Notes under the pieces: generated by a model | The model's input: only the letters and a program-made list of their open reading frames with translations | Told to the model about the DNA's origin: nothing | The model's database searches: none | Translations under genes and position numbers: made by a program | Shown here: in pieces, positions 25,704 to 33,368 of the stretch | How the letters are laid out: every line of letters starts with the position of its first letter | Position numbering within the stretch: the stretch's first letter is position 1 | Assembly (NCBI RefSeq): GCF_030537745.1 | Contig: NZ_JAUNVI010000003.1 | Location: 25,826-89,825, forward strand | Reading direction: 5' to 3' | Length of the DNA: 64,000 bases | Source of the DNA: Ornithinimicrobium sp. | Lineage (GTDB): Bacteria > Actinomycetota > Actinomycetes > Actinomycetales > Dermatophilaceae

Positions 25704-27152
25704 TCACGGGGAAAGGTCCGGGCTGGTGGTGATGCCAAACTCGTGCCGCAGCACGGACAGCGCTGCGCGCCAACCGCAGACGCCATGCACCCCAGGCCCA
25801 GGAGGGGTCGCCGAGGAGCACAAGTAGAGCCCCTCGAGCGGCGTGCGCCACGGGTCCGTCGACAGCACCGGGCGGGCGAGGATCTGTCGCGCCCCGACCT
25901 TGCCGCACGAGATGTCGCCACCGATGTAGTTCGGGTTGTAGCGCTCCAGGTCGCTCGCGGACCGGGCCGAGGAGGAGATGATCACGTCGCGGAAGTCGGG
26001 CGCGAACTCTTCGATGCGCCTGGTCAGCGCCTCAGTCGGGTCGACCGTCGAGCCCGAAGGGACGTGCGTGTAGGCCCACAGGACGTGCCGTCCCTCGGGG
26101 GCACGGGAGGGATCAAAAGTGGTGGGCTGGGAAGTGATCACGTAGGGCTTGGCCGGCAGCTCTCCACGCGCGACAGCGGCACTGGCGGCAGCCATCTGGC
26201 CACGCGGGCCACCCAGGTGGACGGTGCTGGCGAGCGCCAGGTCGGGGTTGGTCCACGGCACCGGCCCGGACAGGGCGTAGTCGACCTTCGCGGCACCATC
26301 GCCGTAGCGGTAGCGACGCAGGCGTCGGGCGTAGCGAGCGGGCACCCGGTCCCCGGCGATGGCCAGGAGGGCCCGTGGGCTGGTGTCGAGCACGACGGCC
26401 GCGGCATCGGAGAGTTCGTCCAGGCTGCGCACCTCGTGGGACGTCACGATCTGCGCACCGTGGGCGCGTGCGTCTGCGGCGAGGGCTTCGATGATGGACT
26501 GGCTGCCGCCGACCGGGATAGGCCAGCCGCCCAGGTGCGCCATCGCCGCCAGCACGAGCCCGGCAGCGGAGGTCCCCAGGCTCGGCATCGTCTGGATCGG
26601 GTGGGCCAGCACTCCGGTGAGCAGCGCCGGGGCCTCTTCGGTCTGCCATCGGCGGTTCCACAGCTCGCTGCCCTGGTCAAGGACGCGCAGGCCGACGCGC
26701 GTCAGGCCAACAGGCATCAGCGGCGGACGCAGCGGTGAGTCGGACAACAGTCCGTTCGTGAGCGCCGGGCTGTGCACGAAGGGAGCGAAGAGAGAGTGCC
26801 ACGCCGCGCCGTCGGCACCGAGCCCGTCGGCGGTCCGCTGCAGGTCCCGCCAGGCCAGCACAGCTCGGTCGACGTCCAGACCGTGGGCGTAGGCCACCTC
26901 GGGGTTGACGAACGGGATCCGGTCCCGCAGCCCGAACCGGGTGAAGAACTCGGAGGCAAACGCGCTCGGGTGCACCGCGGAGCACACATCGTGCAGGTAG
27001 CCCGGGAGGGTCTCTTCGGACGTCCGCGCTCCCCCGCCGATCGTGTCGGCGCGCTCGAGAACCCGGACCGGAACGCCCGCCCGGGCCAGAGTCACCGCAG
27101 CAGCGAGTCCGTTGGGACCGGCTCCCACCACGACCACGCCTGCATTGCCCAC
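25704..27152 (-). CDS. NAD(P)/FAD-dependent oxidoreductase, phytoene-desaturase (CrtI)-like
   Basis: A 482-residue flavoprotein. V-V-V-V-G-A-G-P-N-G-L-A-A-A near residue 6 is the FAD-binding beta-alpha-beta motif. R-A-D-T-I-G-G-G-A-R-T follows at the second contact, and the C-terminal L-C-S-S-A-T-P-P-G-P-G-V-H-G motif is characteristic of CrtI/amine-oxidase-like desaturases. The substrate is unknown; no phytoene synthase is seen in the window. GTG 27152 is proposed as start because it directly precedes the FAD fold; the frame is open to 27224. It is divergent from the DoxX gene and upstream of the SRPBCC and UbiA/PKS genes. Confidence 0.8.
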   Translation of the reverse strand: MGNAGVVVVGAGPNGLAAAVTLARAGVPVRVLERADTIGGGARTSEETLPGYLHDVCSAVHPSAFASEFFTRFGLRDRIPFVNPEVAYAHGLDVDRAVLAWRDLQRTADGLGADGAAWHSLFAPFVHSPALTNGLLSDSPLRPPLMPVGLTRVGLRVLDQGSELWNRRWQTEEAPALLTGVLAHPIQTMPSLGTSAAGLVLAAMAHLGGWPIPVGGSQSIIEALAADARAHGAQIVTSHEVRSLDELSDAAAVVLDTSPRALLAIAGDRVPARYARRLRRYRYGDGAAKVDYALSGPVPWTNPDLALASTVHLGGPRGQMAAASAAVARGELPAKPYVITSQPTTFDPSRAPEGRHVLWAYTHVPSGSTVDPTEALTRRIEEFAPDFRDVIISSSARSASDLERYNPNYIGGDISCGKVGARQILARPVLSTDPWRTPLEGLYLCSSATPPGPGVHGVCGWRAALSVLRHEFGITTSPDLSP

Positions 27153-27248
27153 ACCGTCGAGTATGGCGATCGCAGCGCTAGTCTTCTCGCCGAAGCGCCC
27201 CGGTGGCGGCTGCGCTCGCGCCAAGCGGGCCCCGTCTAGACTCGCGGC

Positions 27249-27659
27249 ATGTCAATCCTGCGCACTATCGCGCGCGTCGTGCTCGGGGCGGCGATGGTGG
27301 GCGCGGGCACCGCGCATCTGACTGTCCAGCGCGAAGAGTTCCAGGCGCAGGTGCCGCAGTGGTTCCCGCTGCCCGAAGACCTCACTGTGCTCGGGTCAGG
27401 AGTCCTGGAGATCACGCTCGGCGCCGCTTTCCTCGCGCTACCTGGCCACCAGAGGACCATCGGCCTCTTGCTCGCGGCGTTCTTCGTGGCGATCTTCCCC
27501 GGCAACGTGGGGCAATACGTCGAGGGCGTCGACGCGTTCGGTCTTGACACCGACGGCAAACGGCTGGCACGGCTGTTCTTTCAACCGGTCCTCGTGCTGT
27601 GGGCGCTCTACGGCGGAGGGTGGCTGCGCTCCGGCAGGCGTGGGCGCCGGGAGGCCTGA
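27249..27659 (+). CDS. DoxX-like membrane protein
   Basis: A 136-residue protein with four hydrophobic segments and the family pattern G-A-A-M-V-G-A-G-T-A-H-L near the N-terminus. P-E-D-L-T-V-L-G-S-G-V-L-E-I-x-L-G and F-P-G-N-V-G-Q-Y follow. DoxX-like proteins are small membrane components often associated with redox processes; the precise activity is unknown. It ends with a basic tail and is convergent with the MpaB-type gene across 5 bp. Confidence 0.8.
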   Translation: MSILRTIARVVLGAAMVGAGTAHLTVQREEFQAQVPQWFPLPEDLTVLGSGVLEITLGAAFLALPGHQRTIGLLLAAFFVAIFPGNVGQYVEGVDAFGLDTDGKRLARLFFQPVLVLWALYGGGWLRSGRRGRREA

Positions 27660-27670
27660 GCCGCTCAGGC
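27654..27670. terminator. Short palindrome over two convergent stop codons
   Basis: GCCTGAGC (27654-27661) and GCTCAGGC (27663-27670) are perfect inverted repeats with a single central base. They cover the stop codons of both the DoxX-like gene and the MpaB-type gene. It could fold as a short stem and act as a bidirectional terminator. The stem is short, so confidence is limited. Confidence 0.35.
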
Positions 27671-28534
27671 GGCGTCCCGCTCCACCCCAGCCATCGCCCA
27701 CCGCACGGTGCCGGTGCTGGCCCGCCCGATCGGCGCTAGCAGCCGATGGGCAAGGCGATCCGAGCGCGGCAGGTCGAGCATGTCTCGGGTCCATGGCTCC
27801 AGCAGAGCGACACCGCCGGCAGCTATCGCCCAGTAGCCGAGCCGCGCGCCGGGGGGCAGCGGCGGCTCCACGAGCAGGAAGCGGCACGCGTCGCGCGCCG
27901 GTTCGGTCGACTCGAGCTCGGACCGGTAGTCCGCCAGCGCGTCCTCCAGACCGCGCACGGTCGTGGGTGGGTCCACCACCCCGAGGTGAGCGGCGGGGAC
28001 ACCGGCTTGAGCGACGTACTGATCCGCCTCGTCGGGGACCAGAGGCGTAGCGGCGTAAGCCTGGTAGGCGCGCAGGAATGAGGCGGTTTGCGCGAGGTGC
28101 ACCCACATCAGGAGGTGAGGGTCATCGGCGCGATACGGGCGGCTGAAGACGTCCTTGCCACGGACGCGGGCGTGAATCCCGCGAACCTGCGCGATGGTGC
28201 CGAGGGCATGATCGATGGTGCCGAAGGTGGTGGCAGCGAGGTAGGTGCTGGTGCGCTGCAACCTGCCCCACGGGTCACCGCGGTAGCCGGAGTGGCCGGC
28301 GACCCCGGCCATGGCCATCGGGTGCACCATCTGGAGGAGCAAGGCAGCGACCCCACCGGGAAACATGGCTGCGTCAGCATGGACCCTCCACACGGGATCC
28401 TGCGGGGTGAACCATCGCTGACCCGGGGTGTCCCAGATGATGCGCGCCTGGTCGGCAGCATCCTCGCCGGCGACTCGGCTGCGCAAGGAGTGACCGAGCA
28501 CGCGCTGCAGCCGACGGGCAGGTGAACTAAGCAT
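27665..28534 (-). CDS. Oxygenase MpaB family protein (DUF2236)
   Basis: A 289-residue protein of the MpaB / latex-clearing-protein family, which holds a heme b and oxygenates hydrophobic substrates. Visible family elements are L-L-L-Q-M-V-H-P-M-A-M-A-G-V-A-x-H-S (with a likely heme-ligand histidine), R-L-x-R-T-S-T-Y-L-A-A-T-T-F-G, and H-L-L-M-W-V-H-L-A-Q-T. The ATG at 28534 is chosen over a TTG two codons upstream because TAAACT lies 6 nt before it, a leaderless arrangement. Substrate is unknown. Its neighbours are two flavoproteins and DoxX, pointing to a redox role. Confidence 0.85.
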   Translation of the reverse strand: MLSSPARRLQRVLGHSLRSRVAGEDAADQARIIWDTPGQRWFTPQDPVWRVHADAAMFPGGVAALLLQMVHPMAMAGVAGHSGYRGDPWGRLQRTSTYLAATTFGTIDHALGTIAQVRGIHARVRGKDVFSRPYRADDPHLLMWVHLAQTASFLRAYQAYAATPLVPDEADQYVAQAGVPAAHLGVVDPPTTVRGLEDALADYRSELESTEPARDACRFLLVEPPLPPGARLGYWAIAAGGVALLEPWTRDMLDLPRSDRLAHRLLAPIGRASTGTVRWAMAGVERDAA

Positions 28535-28540
28535 GGACAA

Positions 28541-28546
28541 AGTTTA
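28541..28546 (-). promoter_or_regulatory. Leaderless-type -10 element of the MpaB gene
   Basis: On the minus strand TAAACT ends 6 nt before the ATG at 28534, matching the TANNNT-N6-ATG pattern of actinobacterial leaderless genes. It overlaps the dyad TTAT-AC-ATAA at 28544-28553, a possible operator. No good -35 is seen at the usual distance. Confidence 0.4.
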
Positions 28547-28642
28547 TACATAAGTGAGACCGGACGACGCTTCCGACAGGCGTGCGGCACCCTGACGACA
28601 TACAGTCAGCCCAACGCGAAGCCCTCGAGAATGGAGAGCACT

Positions 28643-29821
28643 ATGGCAGTTCATGACGTCGTCATCGTGGGAGGCGGCAACGCCGGGATCTCCCTGGCAG
28701 GCCGGCTGCGCCGCCTGGGCGCTCGGGACGTCGCCGTCGTCTCACCGGACCCTGTGCATCGCTACCGCCCGCTGCTCAACTACGTCGCGGGCGGGCAGGC
28801 CTCCATGTCCCGCCTGACCCGGCCGACGGCCTCCGTCGTCCCCGGTGGCTGTGAGTGGTTGCCGGACCGGGCTGTGGCCATCCACGCCCACGACTGCGAG
28901 GTGGAGCTCGACAGCGGTGAGCACATCGGTTACCGGGACCTCGTCATCGCTTCCGGCCTGGAGCCGGACCTCGATGCCACGCCCGGCCTGGCTGAAGCGA
29001 TGGAGGCCGGGTGGTCGGCTAACGCGCACCTGAGCTCGCTCGCCGAGGACACCTGGGAGGCCATCCGGGGGATGACGCGCGGCCGGGCGGTCTTCACCAT
29101 CCCTCCGGAGCCGTCACCCTGCGGCGGCACCGCTCTCAAGCCCCTCTTTCTCGCGTGCGACTACTGGCGCGAGCAGGGTGTGCTGGACAAGATCGAGGTC
29201 CACCTCCTCACTCCTTATCGCTCCGTCCTGGACATCCCCTTTGCCGATCGGCGTCTTGAGCCGATCCTGCGTGGGTTCGGGATCACCGTTCATCACGGCG
29301 CCACGGTGGCCTCCATGGACCATCGTGAGCGGACCGTGACGCTGCGCACCAATGACGCAGACCAGGTCCTCGCGGACGTGCAACGCGCCTTCGTCGTGCC
29401 GCGCTACCGCGCCCCGGCTTGGCTCGCTCCGCTGGCGGGTGAGGGCACCGGCGGGCTCGTCGACATCGATCCCACCACGCTCGCGCACCGGCGCCTGCCG
29501 CGGGTCTGGAGTCTGGGCGACGTCGCTGCGGTGGCGACCCGACCCTCCGGCGGTGCGCTGCGACGCCAGGTCGAGGTGTTAGCCGCCAATATCCGGGCGA
29601 GCCGCCTGTCCCAACCCCTTCGCTCCTACGACGGATACACCATCATCCCGATCACGGTCGACCGGCGACGCCTGCTACTCGCAGAGTTTGACCGAGATGG
29701 GACTCCTGCGCCCTCCGTCAGCTGGATCGACCTCACCGTTCCACGCCGCGCGCTCTGGGCGTTCGACCGCTACGTCGAGCCCGTCATCTACTACCGGGCC
29801 CTGCTCAAGGGCCGAGTCTGA
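28643..29821 (+). CDS. FAD-dependent oxidoreductase, sulfide:quinone reductase / NDH-2-like
   Basis: A 392-residue pyridine-nucleotide-disulfide-type flavoprotein. The FAD fold V-I-V-G-G-G-N-A-G-I-S-L-A lies at residues about 7-19. Y-R-P-L-L-N-Y-V-A-G-G and I-P-P-E-P-S-P-C-G-G-T-A resemble the SQR/FCSD family, and W-S-L-G-D-V-A-A is the second FAD contact. Only one cysteine is evident in the P-C-G-G-T region, so sulfide oxidation is uncertain. It probably passes electrons to quinone at the membrane. ATG 28643 has GGAG 5 nt upstream; the ATG at 28631 lies inside that leader. Confidence 0.8.
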   Translation: MAVHDVVIVGGGNAGISLAGRLRRLGARDVAVVSPDPVHRYRPLLNYVAGGQASMSRLTRPTASVVPGGCEWLPDRAVAIHAHDCEVELDSGEHIGYRDLVIASGLEPDLDATPGLAEAMEAGWSANAHLSSLAEDTWEAIRGMTRGRAVFTIPPEPSPCGGTALKPLFLACDYWREQGVLDKIEVHLLTPYRSVLDIPFADRRLEPILRGFGITVHHGATVASMDHRERTVTLRTNDADQVLADVQRAFVVPRYRAPAWLAPLAGEGTGGLVDIDPTTLAHRRLPRVWSLGDVAAVATRPSGGALRRQVEVLAANIRASRLSQPLRSYDGYTIIPITVDRRRLLLAEFDRDGTPAPSVSWIDLTVPRRALWAFDRYVEPVIYYRALLKGRV

Positions 29822-29867
29822 GCATTCCGGAGCGAGGTGCCGACGACCGAGGTTCACTTGAGGGACG

Positions 29868-30431
29868 ATGTGCGTTATGCAGGATCTTTGGTACTACCTC
29901 GGGATACCACCGCTGGCGGCCCTGGCCGTCGTTATCTCCACCGTTCTGCTCTATGCCTCCTTCATCTTTCTCAGCCGGCTCCTGGGCCAGCGGGTGCTCG
30001 CCAGGCTCTCCGGCTTCGATCTGCTGGTGGTTATCGTCTTCGGAGCGGTGATCGGCCGAGCCATCCTCGGGCACATCCCGACCCTGGCCGGGGGCCTCGT
30101 CGCTATGGTGACGTTGCTGGCGCTGGAGGCCAGCATCGGTCAGATCACCAAGAACAGCTTGATGGAGCGGATGGTCAACAACCGACCGGTGCTGCTTATG
30201 GCCGGCGACCAGTTCGTGGCCGAGGAGATGCACCGGTGCCACGTCACGGTGGCTCAGGTGCGCTCGCAGCTTCGCCGGTCAGGTATCCGCGCGCACGACG
30301 AGGTTGCGGCGGTGATCCTCGAGCCCACCGGGGAGCTCAGCGTGCTCAAGCGCGGTGTGCTGATCGAAAAGGAGATGTTGCGACGGGTGCGCTCGGCGGA
30401 GCGGATGCCCGCCGACCTGCTCACCGACTGA
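29868..30431 (+). CDS. DUF421 domain membrane protein (YetF/YcaP-like)
   Basis: A 187-residue protein with three N-terminal hydrophobic segments (about residues 10-35, 45-65, 70-92). A cytoplasmic DUF421 domain follows, with L-M-A-G-D-Q-F-V-A-E-E-M, S-Q-L-R-R-S-G-I-R and V-A-A-V-I-L-E-P-T-G-E-L-S-V-L. Function is unknown; some family members are induced by envelope stress. Two starts are possible: ATG 29868, and ATG 29877, which is better spaced from GAGGG. A 15-bp direct repeat begins over its stop codon. Confidence 0.85.
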   Translation: MCVMQDLWYYLGIPPLAALAVVISTVLLYASFIFLSRLLGQRVLARLSGFDLLVVIVFGAVIGRAILGHIPTLAGGLVAMVTLLALEASIGQITKNSLMERMVNNRPVLLMAGDQFVAEEMHRCHVTVAQVRSQLRRSGIRAHDEVAAVILEPTGELSVLKRGVLIEKEMLRRVRSAERMPADLLTD

Positions 30432-30457
30432 GCCACCCACCTCTCACCGACTGAGCC
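30420..30457. repeat. 15-bp direct repeat over the DUF421 gene stop
   Basis: CTCACCGACTGAGCC occurs at 30420-30434 and again at 30443-30457, a start-to-start period of 23 bp. The first copy encodes the last codons and stop of the DUF421 protein, and the second lies in the 3' untranslated region. It looks like a recent tandem duplication. Two other arrays of about this period occur at gene 3' ends in the window. Confidence 0.8.
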
Positions 30458-30507
30458 TCACGAGCCGGCTGGCCGCTGCTCGCTGGCCGCCGGCGGGTGC
30501 GCCCTCG

Positions 30508-31200
30508 TCAACTCTCGGGGTCAGTCTCTTCTGGTGGCGGAGGTAGGTCGATCCGCCGAGGGGGTGAGCCCTCTAAGTCCTCGAGCGTCAACCGGGCGGC
30601 AGCAATCTCACCCGTGTCCGCCCTGATCCGGTCGAGCTCAGCCTGCGCAACCGCACCTCGCCGGTCCCGCTCCGACCGAGCCTGGTCAAGATTGCGCACC
30701 GCAGCCTGGCCGGCGACCACCAGTCGGCGTGCCCCCTCGAGGTCGGAGCCGGCGAGCTTGACGACATCTGCCCAGGCCCGATCGGTGACGGTCAGATAGA
30801 CCTCACGCTGATCGATCTTGGTGATCTGATTGTTCTTCAAGACGGACTCCACCGCACCGACGACCTCGAGGGAAAAGGTCGTGGTGGGGGACAGCGCGTG
30901 CTCCTTGCCCTGCACGCAGATGCTCAGCTGCTTGAGCGTGGCCCGCCCCACCTTCGCGATCACAGGGTCCTTGGCGACCTTGGCGACGGCCCGCTCCGCA
31001 CGACGGACGAGCTGGGCGTGGTCGCGTTGGGCCGCCTTGAGCCGGCGCCGCGCGGCCTTGACCGCGTCGTCATGCCGCGCGGCGGGGGCATCAGCCCTGG
31101 ACCACCGGCCGGCGAGCTTTTCCTGTGCGCGCAGGGCGCCGAGCACGATCGCCGCGACGAGCACGACCAGCAGGACAAACCCCAGGTAGCGGACCCACAC
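30508..31200 (-). CDS. Membrane-anchored coiled-coil protein, function unknown
   Basis: I do not recognise a family. The 230-residue product has one N-terminal transmembrane segment (about residues 5-25, F-V-L-L-V-V-L-V-A-A-I-V-L-G). A charged helical region rich in Ala, Arg and Lys follows (about 40-90). The central part is globular, with L-S-P-T-T-T-F-S-L-E-V-V-G-A-V, and a second helical stretch leads to a Pro/Glu-rich tail. The long helices suggest coiled coils. GTG 31200 is chosen because GGTGGAGGTG stands 8 nt upstream and the membrane segment starts at once; the frame runs to 31368 but that part looks non-coding. It is convergent with the DUF421 gene. Confidence 0.7.
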   Translation of the reverse strand: MWVRYLGFVLLVVLVAAIVLGALRAQEKLAGRWSRADAPAARHDDAVKAARRRLKAAQRDHAQLVRRAERAVAKVAKDPVIAKVGRATLKQLSICVQGKEHALSPTTTFSLEVVGAVESVLKNNQITKIDQREVYLTVTDRAWADVVKLAGSDLEGARRLVVAGQAAVRNLDQARSERDRRGAVAQAELDRIRADTGEIAAARLTLEDLEGSPPRRIDLPPPPEETDPES

Positions 31201-31318
31201 CGCGCAACACCTCCACCGGGAGAGTATCCCCACGGTCCAACGGTCCTCTACCAGTCCTGCACGGCGCGACGCGTCATTCAGCCCGCCTTCAAGCGACCAC
31301 TTGGGCGCGGCCACCTGC

Positions 31319-33253
31319 TCACCGCGCGGTGGCACCCACCTGCGGACCCGGCTCGGGCGTCGAAGCACTCACCGTGCCTGCCCGACCGGACGTGGGCAGG
31401 GCCAGCTCGGGGTTGCTGGTGCGCCCGCTCAGCGCACGGAGCGCATAGAGGATCGCGGCCAGGTCCACGAGCTCCTGCGTCAGCGCACCGGCGACAGCGG
31501 GGATGTAACCGAACGCCGCGACCATCATCAGGCCGAGGCTGAGCAGCACCCCGATCCAGATGGCGGTCAACGCCACCCGGTAAGTGTCCCGACCGATCTC
31601 CAGCGCCTGGGCGACCTTGCCGATGTCATCGGTCAAGATCACGACGTCGGCTGACTCGCTGGCCGCCGTTGACCCACGCGCACCCATCGCGATGCCGACA
31701 TCGGCGGCCGCCAGCACGGGAGCGTCGTTGACACCGTCGCCGACCATGACCACGAGTGGCTCGAGCTCTCTGACCAGGCGCACCTTGTCCTGCGGGAGCA
31801 GTCCGGCGTGCACCTCCTCGATTCCAGCCGCACCAGCCAGCGAAACGGCGGTCGCCTCGTTGTCTCCAGTGAGCATCACCACGTGGTGGATCCCCCAGTC
31901 ACGCAACACGCGCACCGTCGCGGCCGCGTTCTCGCGCAACGTGTCTCGCAGCACGAGCGTGCCGGCGAAGCGCCCGTCGATCGCGACCGCAACGGCCGTG
32001 TGACCGGCCTCCAACTCGTGGAACCGGGCCGACCCGTCGACCTCCTGCACAAAGCTGAGTTTGCCCACGCGCACCCGGCGACCCTCGATCTGAGCCTCGA
32101 CGCCGCTGGTAGCGAACTCGCTGGCCTCGACGCCCGGAGCCAACGCCAGCCCACGCTCCGCAGCGGCCCGCATCACGCCCGCGGCCAGCACGTGCGAGGA
32201 GAACTGCTCCGCGGATGCCGCCAAGCGCAGCACCTCATCGGCGCAGAAGCCGTTTGCAGTGCGGACCTGAGTCAACTCAGGACGACCGTGGCTGAGCGTG
32301 CCCGTCTTGTCGAACGCGACTGATGTGGCACGCGCCAGTGACTCCAACGTCGCCCCGCCCTTGACGATCACGCCCGAGCGCGCCGAGCGGCTCATGCCAC
32401 CCATGAACGAGACCGGCGCAGCGATCAACAGCGGGCAAGGTGTCGCCAGGACCAGAACCTCAGCGAAACGCACCGGGTCACCGGAGGCCCACCAGGCGAT
32501 CCCGGCGATGAGCAGGGAGACGATGGTGAAGGGCACCGCAAACCGGTCCGCCAACCGGACCGTCGGCGCTTTGGCGTCCTCGGCGTCGGCGACGAGCGCG
32601 AGGATCTGTTGATACTGCGAGTCTGCGGCACAAGCCGTCGCACGCATCCGCACCGCGCGCTGACCGTTGACCGAGCCACTCATCAGGGGATCGCCACAGA
32701 CCCGTTCCACCGGCAGGCTCTCGCCGGTCAAGGACGACTCGTCAAAGACTCCCGCGGCGTCGAGCAAGTCGCCATCGACAGGGACCACCTCGGAGGGTCG
32801 CACCAGGAGGACGTCCCCGGCCTGGACCTCGGCCACACCGATGTCCTCCATCTGGTCATCGCCGCCCTGCCCGGGACGGATCCGGCGTGCGGTCCGCGGT
32901 GCCCGGTCGAGCAGCGAGGTCAGCTCAGCACGAGCCCGGCTCGCTGCATACATCTCCAGCGCCTCGCCACCGGTGAGCATGAGCACGATGATCAGCGCCG
33001 CAACATACTCCCCGACCGCGAGCGTGGCGACCATGGCGATCACGGCCAGGATGTCCAGGCCCCAATGTCCTCGCAGGATGTCGCGGGCCATGTCGATCGC
33101 CGTCATGACGATGATGGCGCCGACGTAACCAGTCGCGATCCATTGCGCTGGGCCGCCGTGGCCCAGCCAGAGCAGGGTCAGCACCACTGCGCCGACGAAC
33201 AGCGTCAAGCCGACCAGCGGATACTTTTTCAGGACCCTCACGATCTTGCCCAT
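31319..33253 (-). CDS. Heavy-metal-translocating P-type ATPase (CPL type, no N-terminal metal domain)
   Basis: A 644-residue P1B-like ATPase. The phosphatase loop T-G-E-S lies near 176-179, and the membrane metal motif reads T-P-C-P-L (271-275) instead of C-P-C or C-P-H. The phosphorylated aspartate is Asp315 in D-K-T-G-T, and G-D-G-V-N-D-A-P marks the hinge. There is no N-terminal C-x-x-C metal-binding domain; the protein begins directly with the hydrophobic A/B helices. It would export or import a metal ion; the specificity of CPL-type members is not well established. It stands alone between a coiled-coil protein and an LssY-C protein. Confidence 0.88.
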   Translation of the reverse strand: MGKIVRVLKKYPLVGLTLFVGAVVLTLLWLGHGGPAQWIATGYVGAIIVMTAIDMARDILRGHWGLDILAVIAMVATLAVGEYVAALIIVLMLTGGEALEMYAASRARAELTSLLDRAPRTARRIRPGQGGDDQMEDIGVAEVQAGDVLLVRPSEVVPVDGDLLDAAGVFDESSLTGESLPVERVCGDPLMSGSVNGQRAVRMRATACAADSQYQQILALVADAEDAKAPTVRLADRFAVPFTIVSLLIAGIAWWASGDPVRFAEVLVLATPCPLLIAAPVSFMGGMSRSARSGVIVKGGATLESLARATSVAFDKTGTLSHGRPELTQVRTANGFCADEVLRLAASAEQFSSHVLAAGVMRAAAERGLALAPGVEASEFATSGVEAQIEGRRVRVGKLSFVQEVDGSARFHELEAGHTAVAVAIDGRFAGTLVLRDTLRENAAATVRVLRDWGIHHVVMLTGDNEATAVSLAGAAGIEEVHAGLLPQDKVRLVRELEPLVVMVGDGVNDAPVLAAADVGIAMGARGSTAASESADVVILTDDIGKVAQALEIGRDTYRVALTAIWIGVLLSLGLMMVAAFGYIPAVAGALTQELVDLAAILYALRALSGRTSNPELALPTSGRAGTVSASTPEPGPQVGATAR

Positions 33254-33368
33254 GCCCTAGCCATATCGCGTCGTGGCCACAATTTCCAGACAGGCGAGGC
33301 TATCCTCAACCCCCTTCCGAACGCTCACTTGGGGGCACCGTGCGAGCTCATCACCCCGCGTCCTGGGG

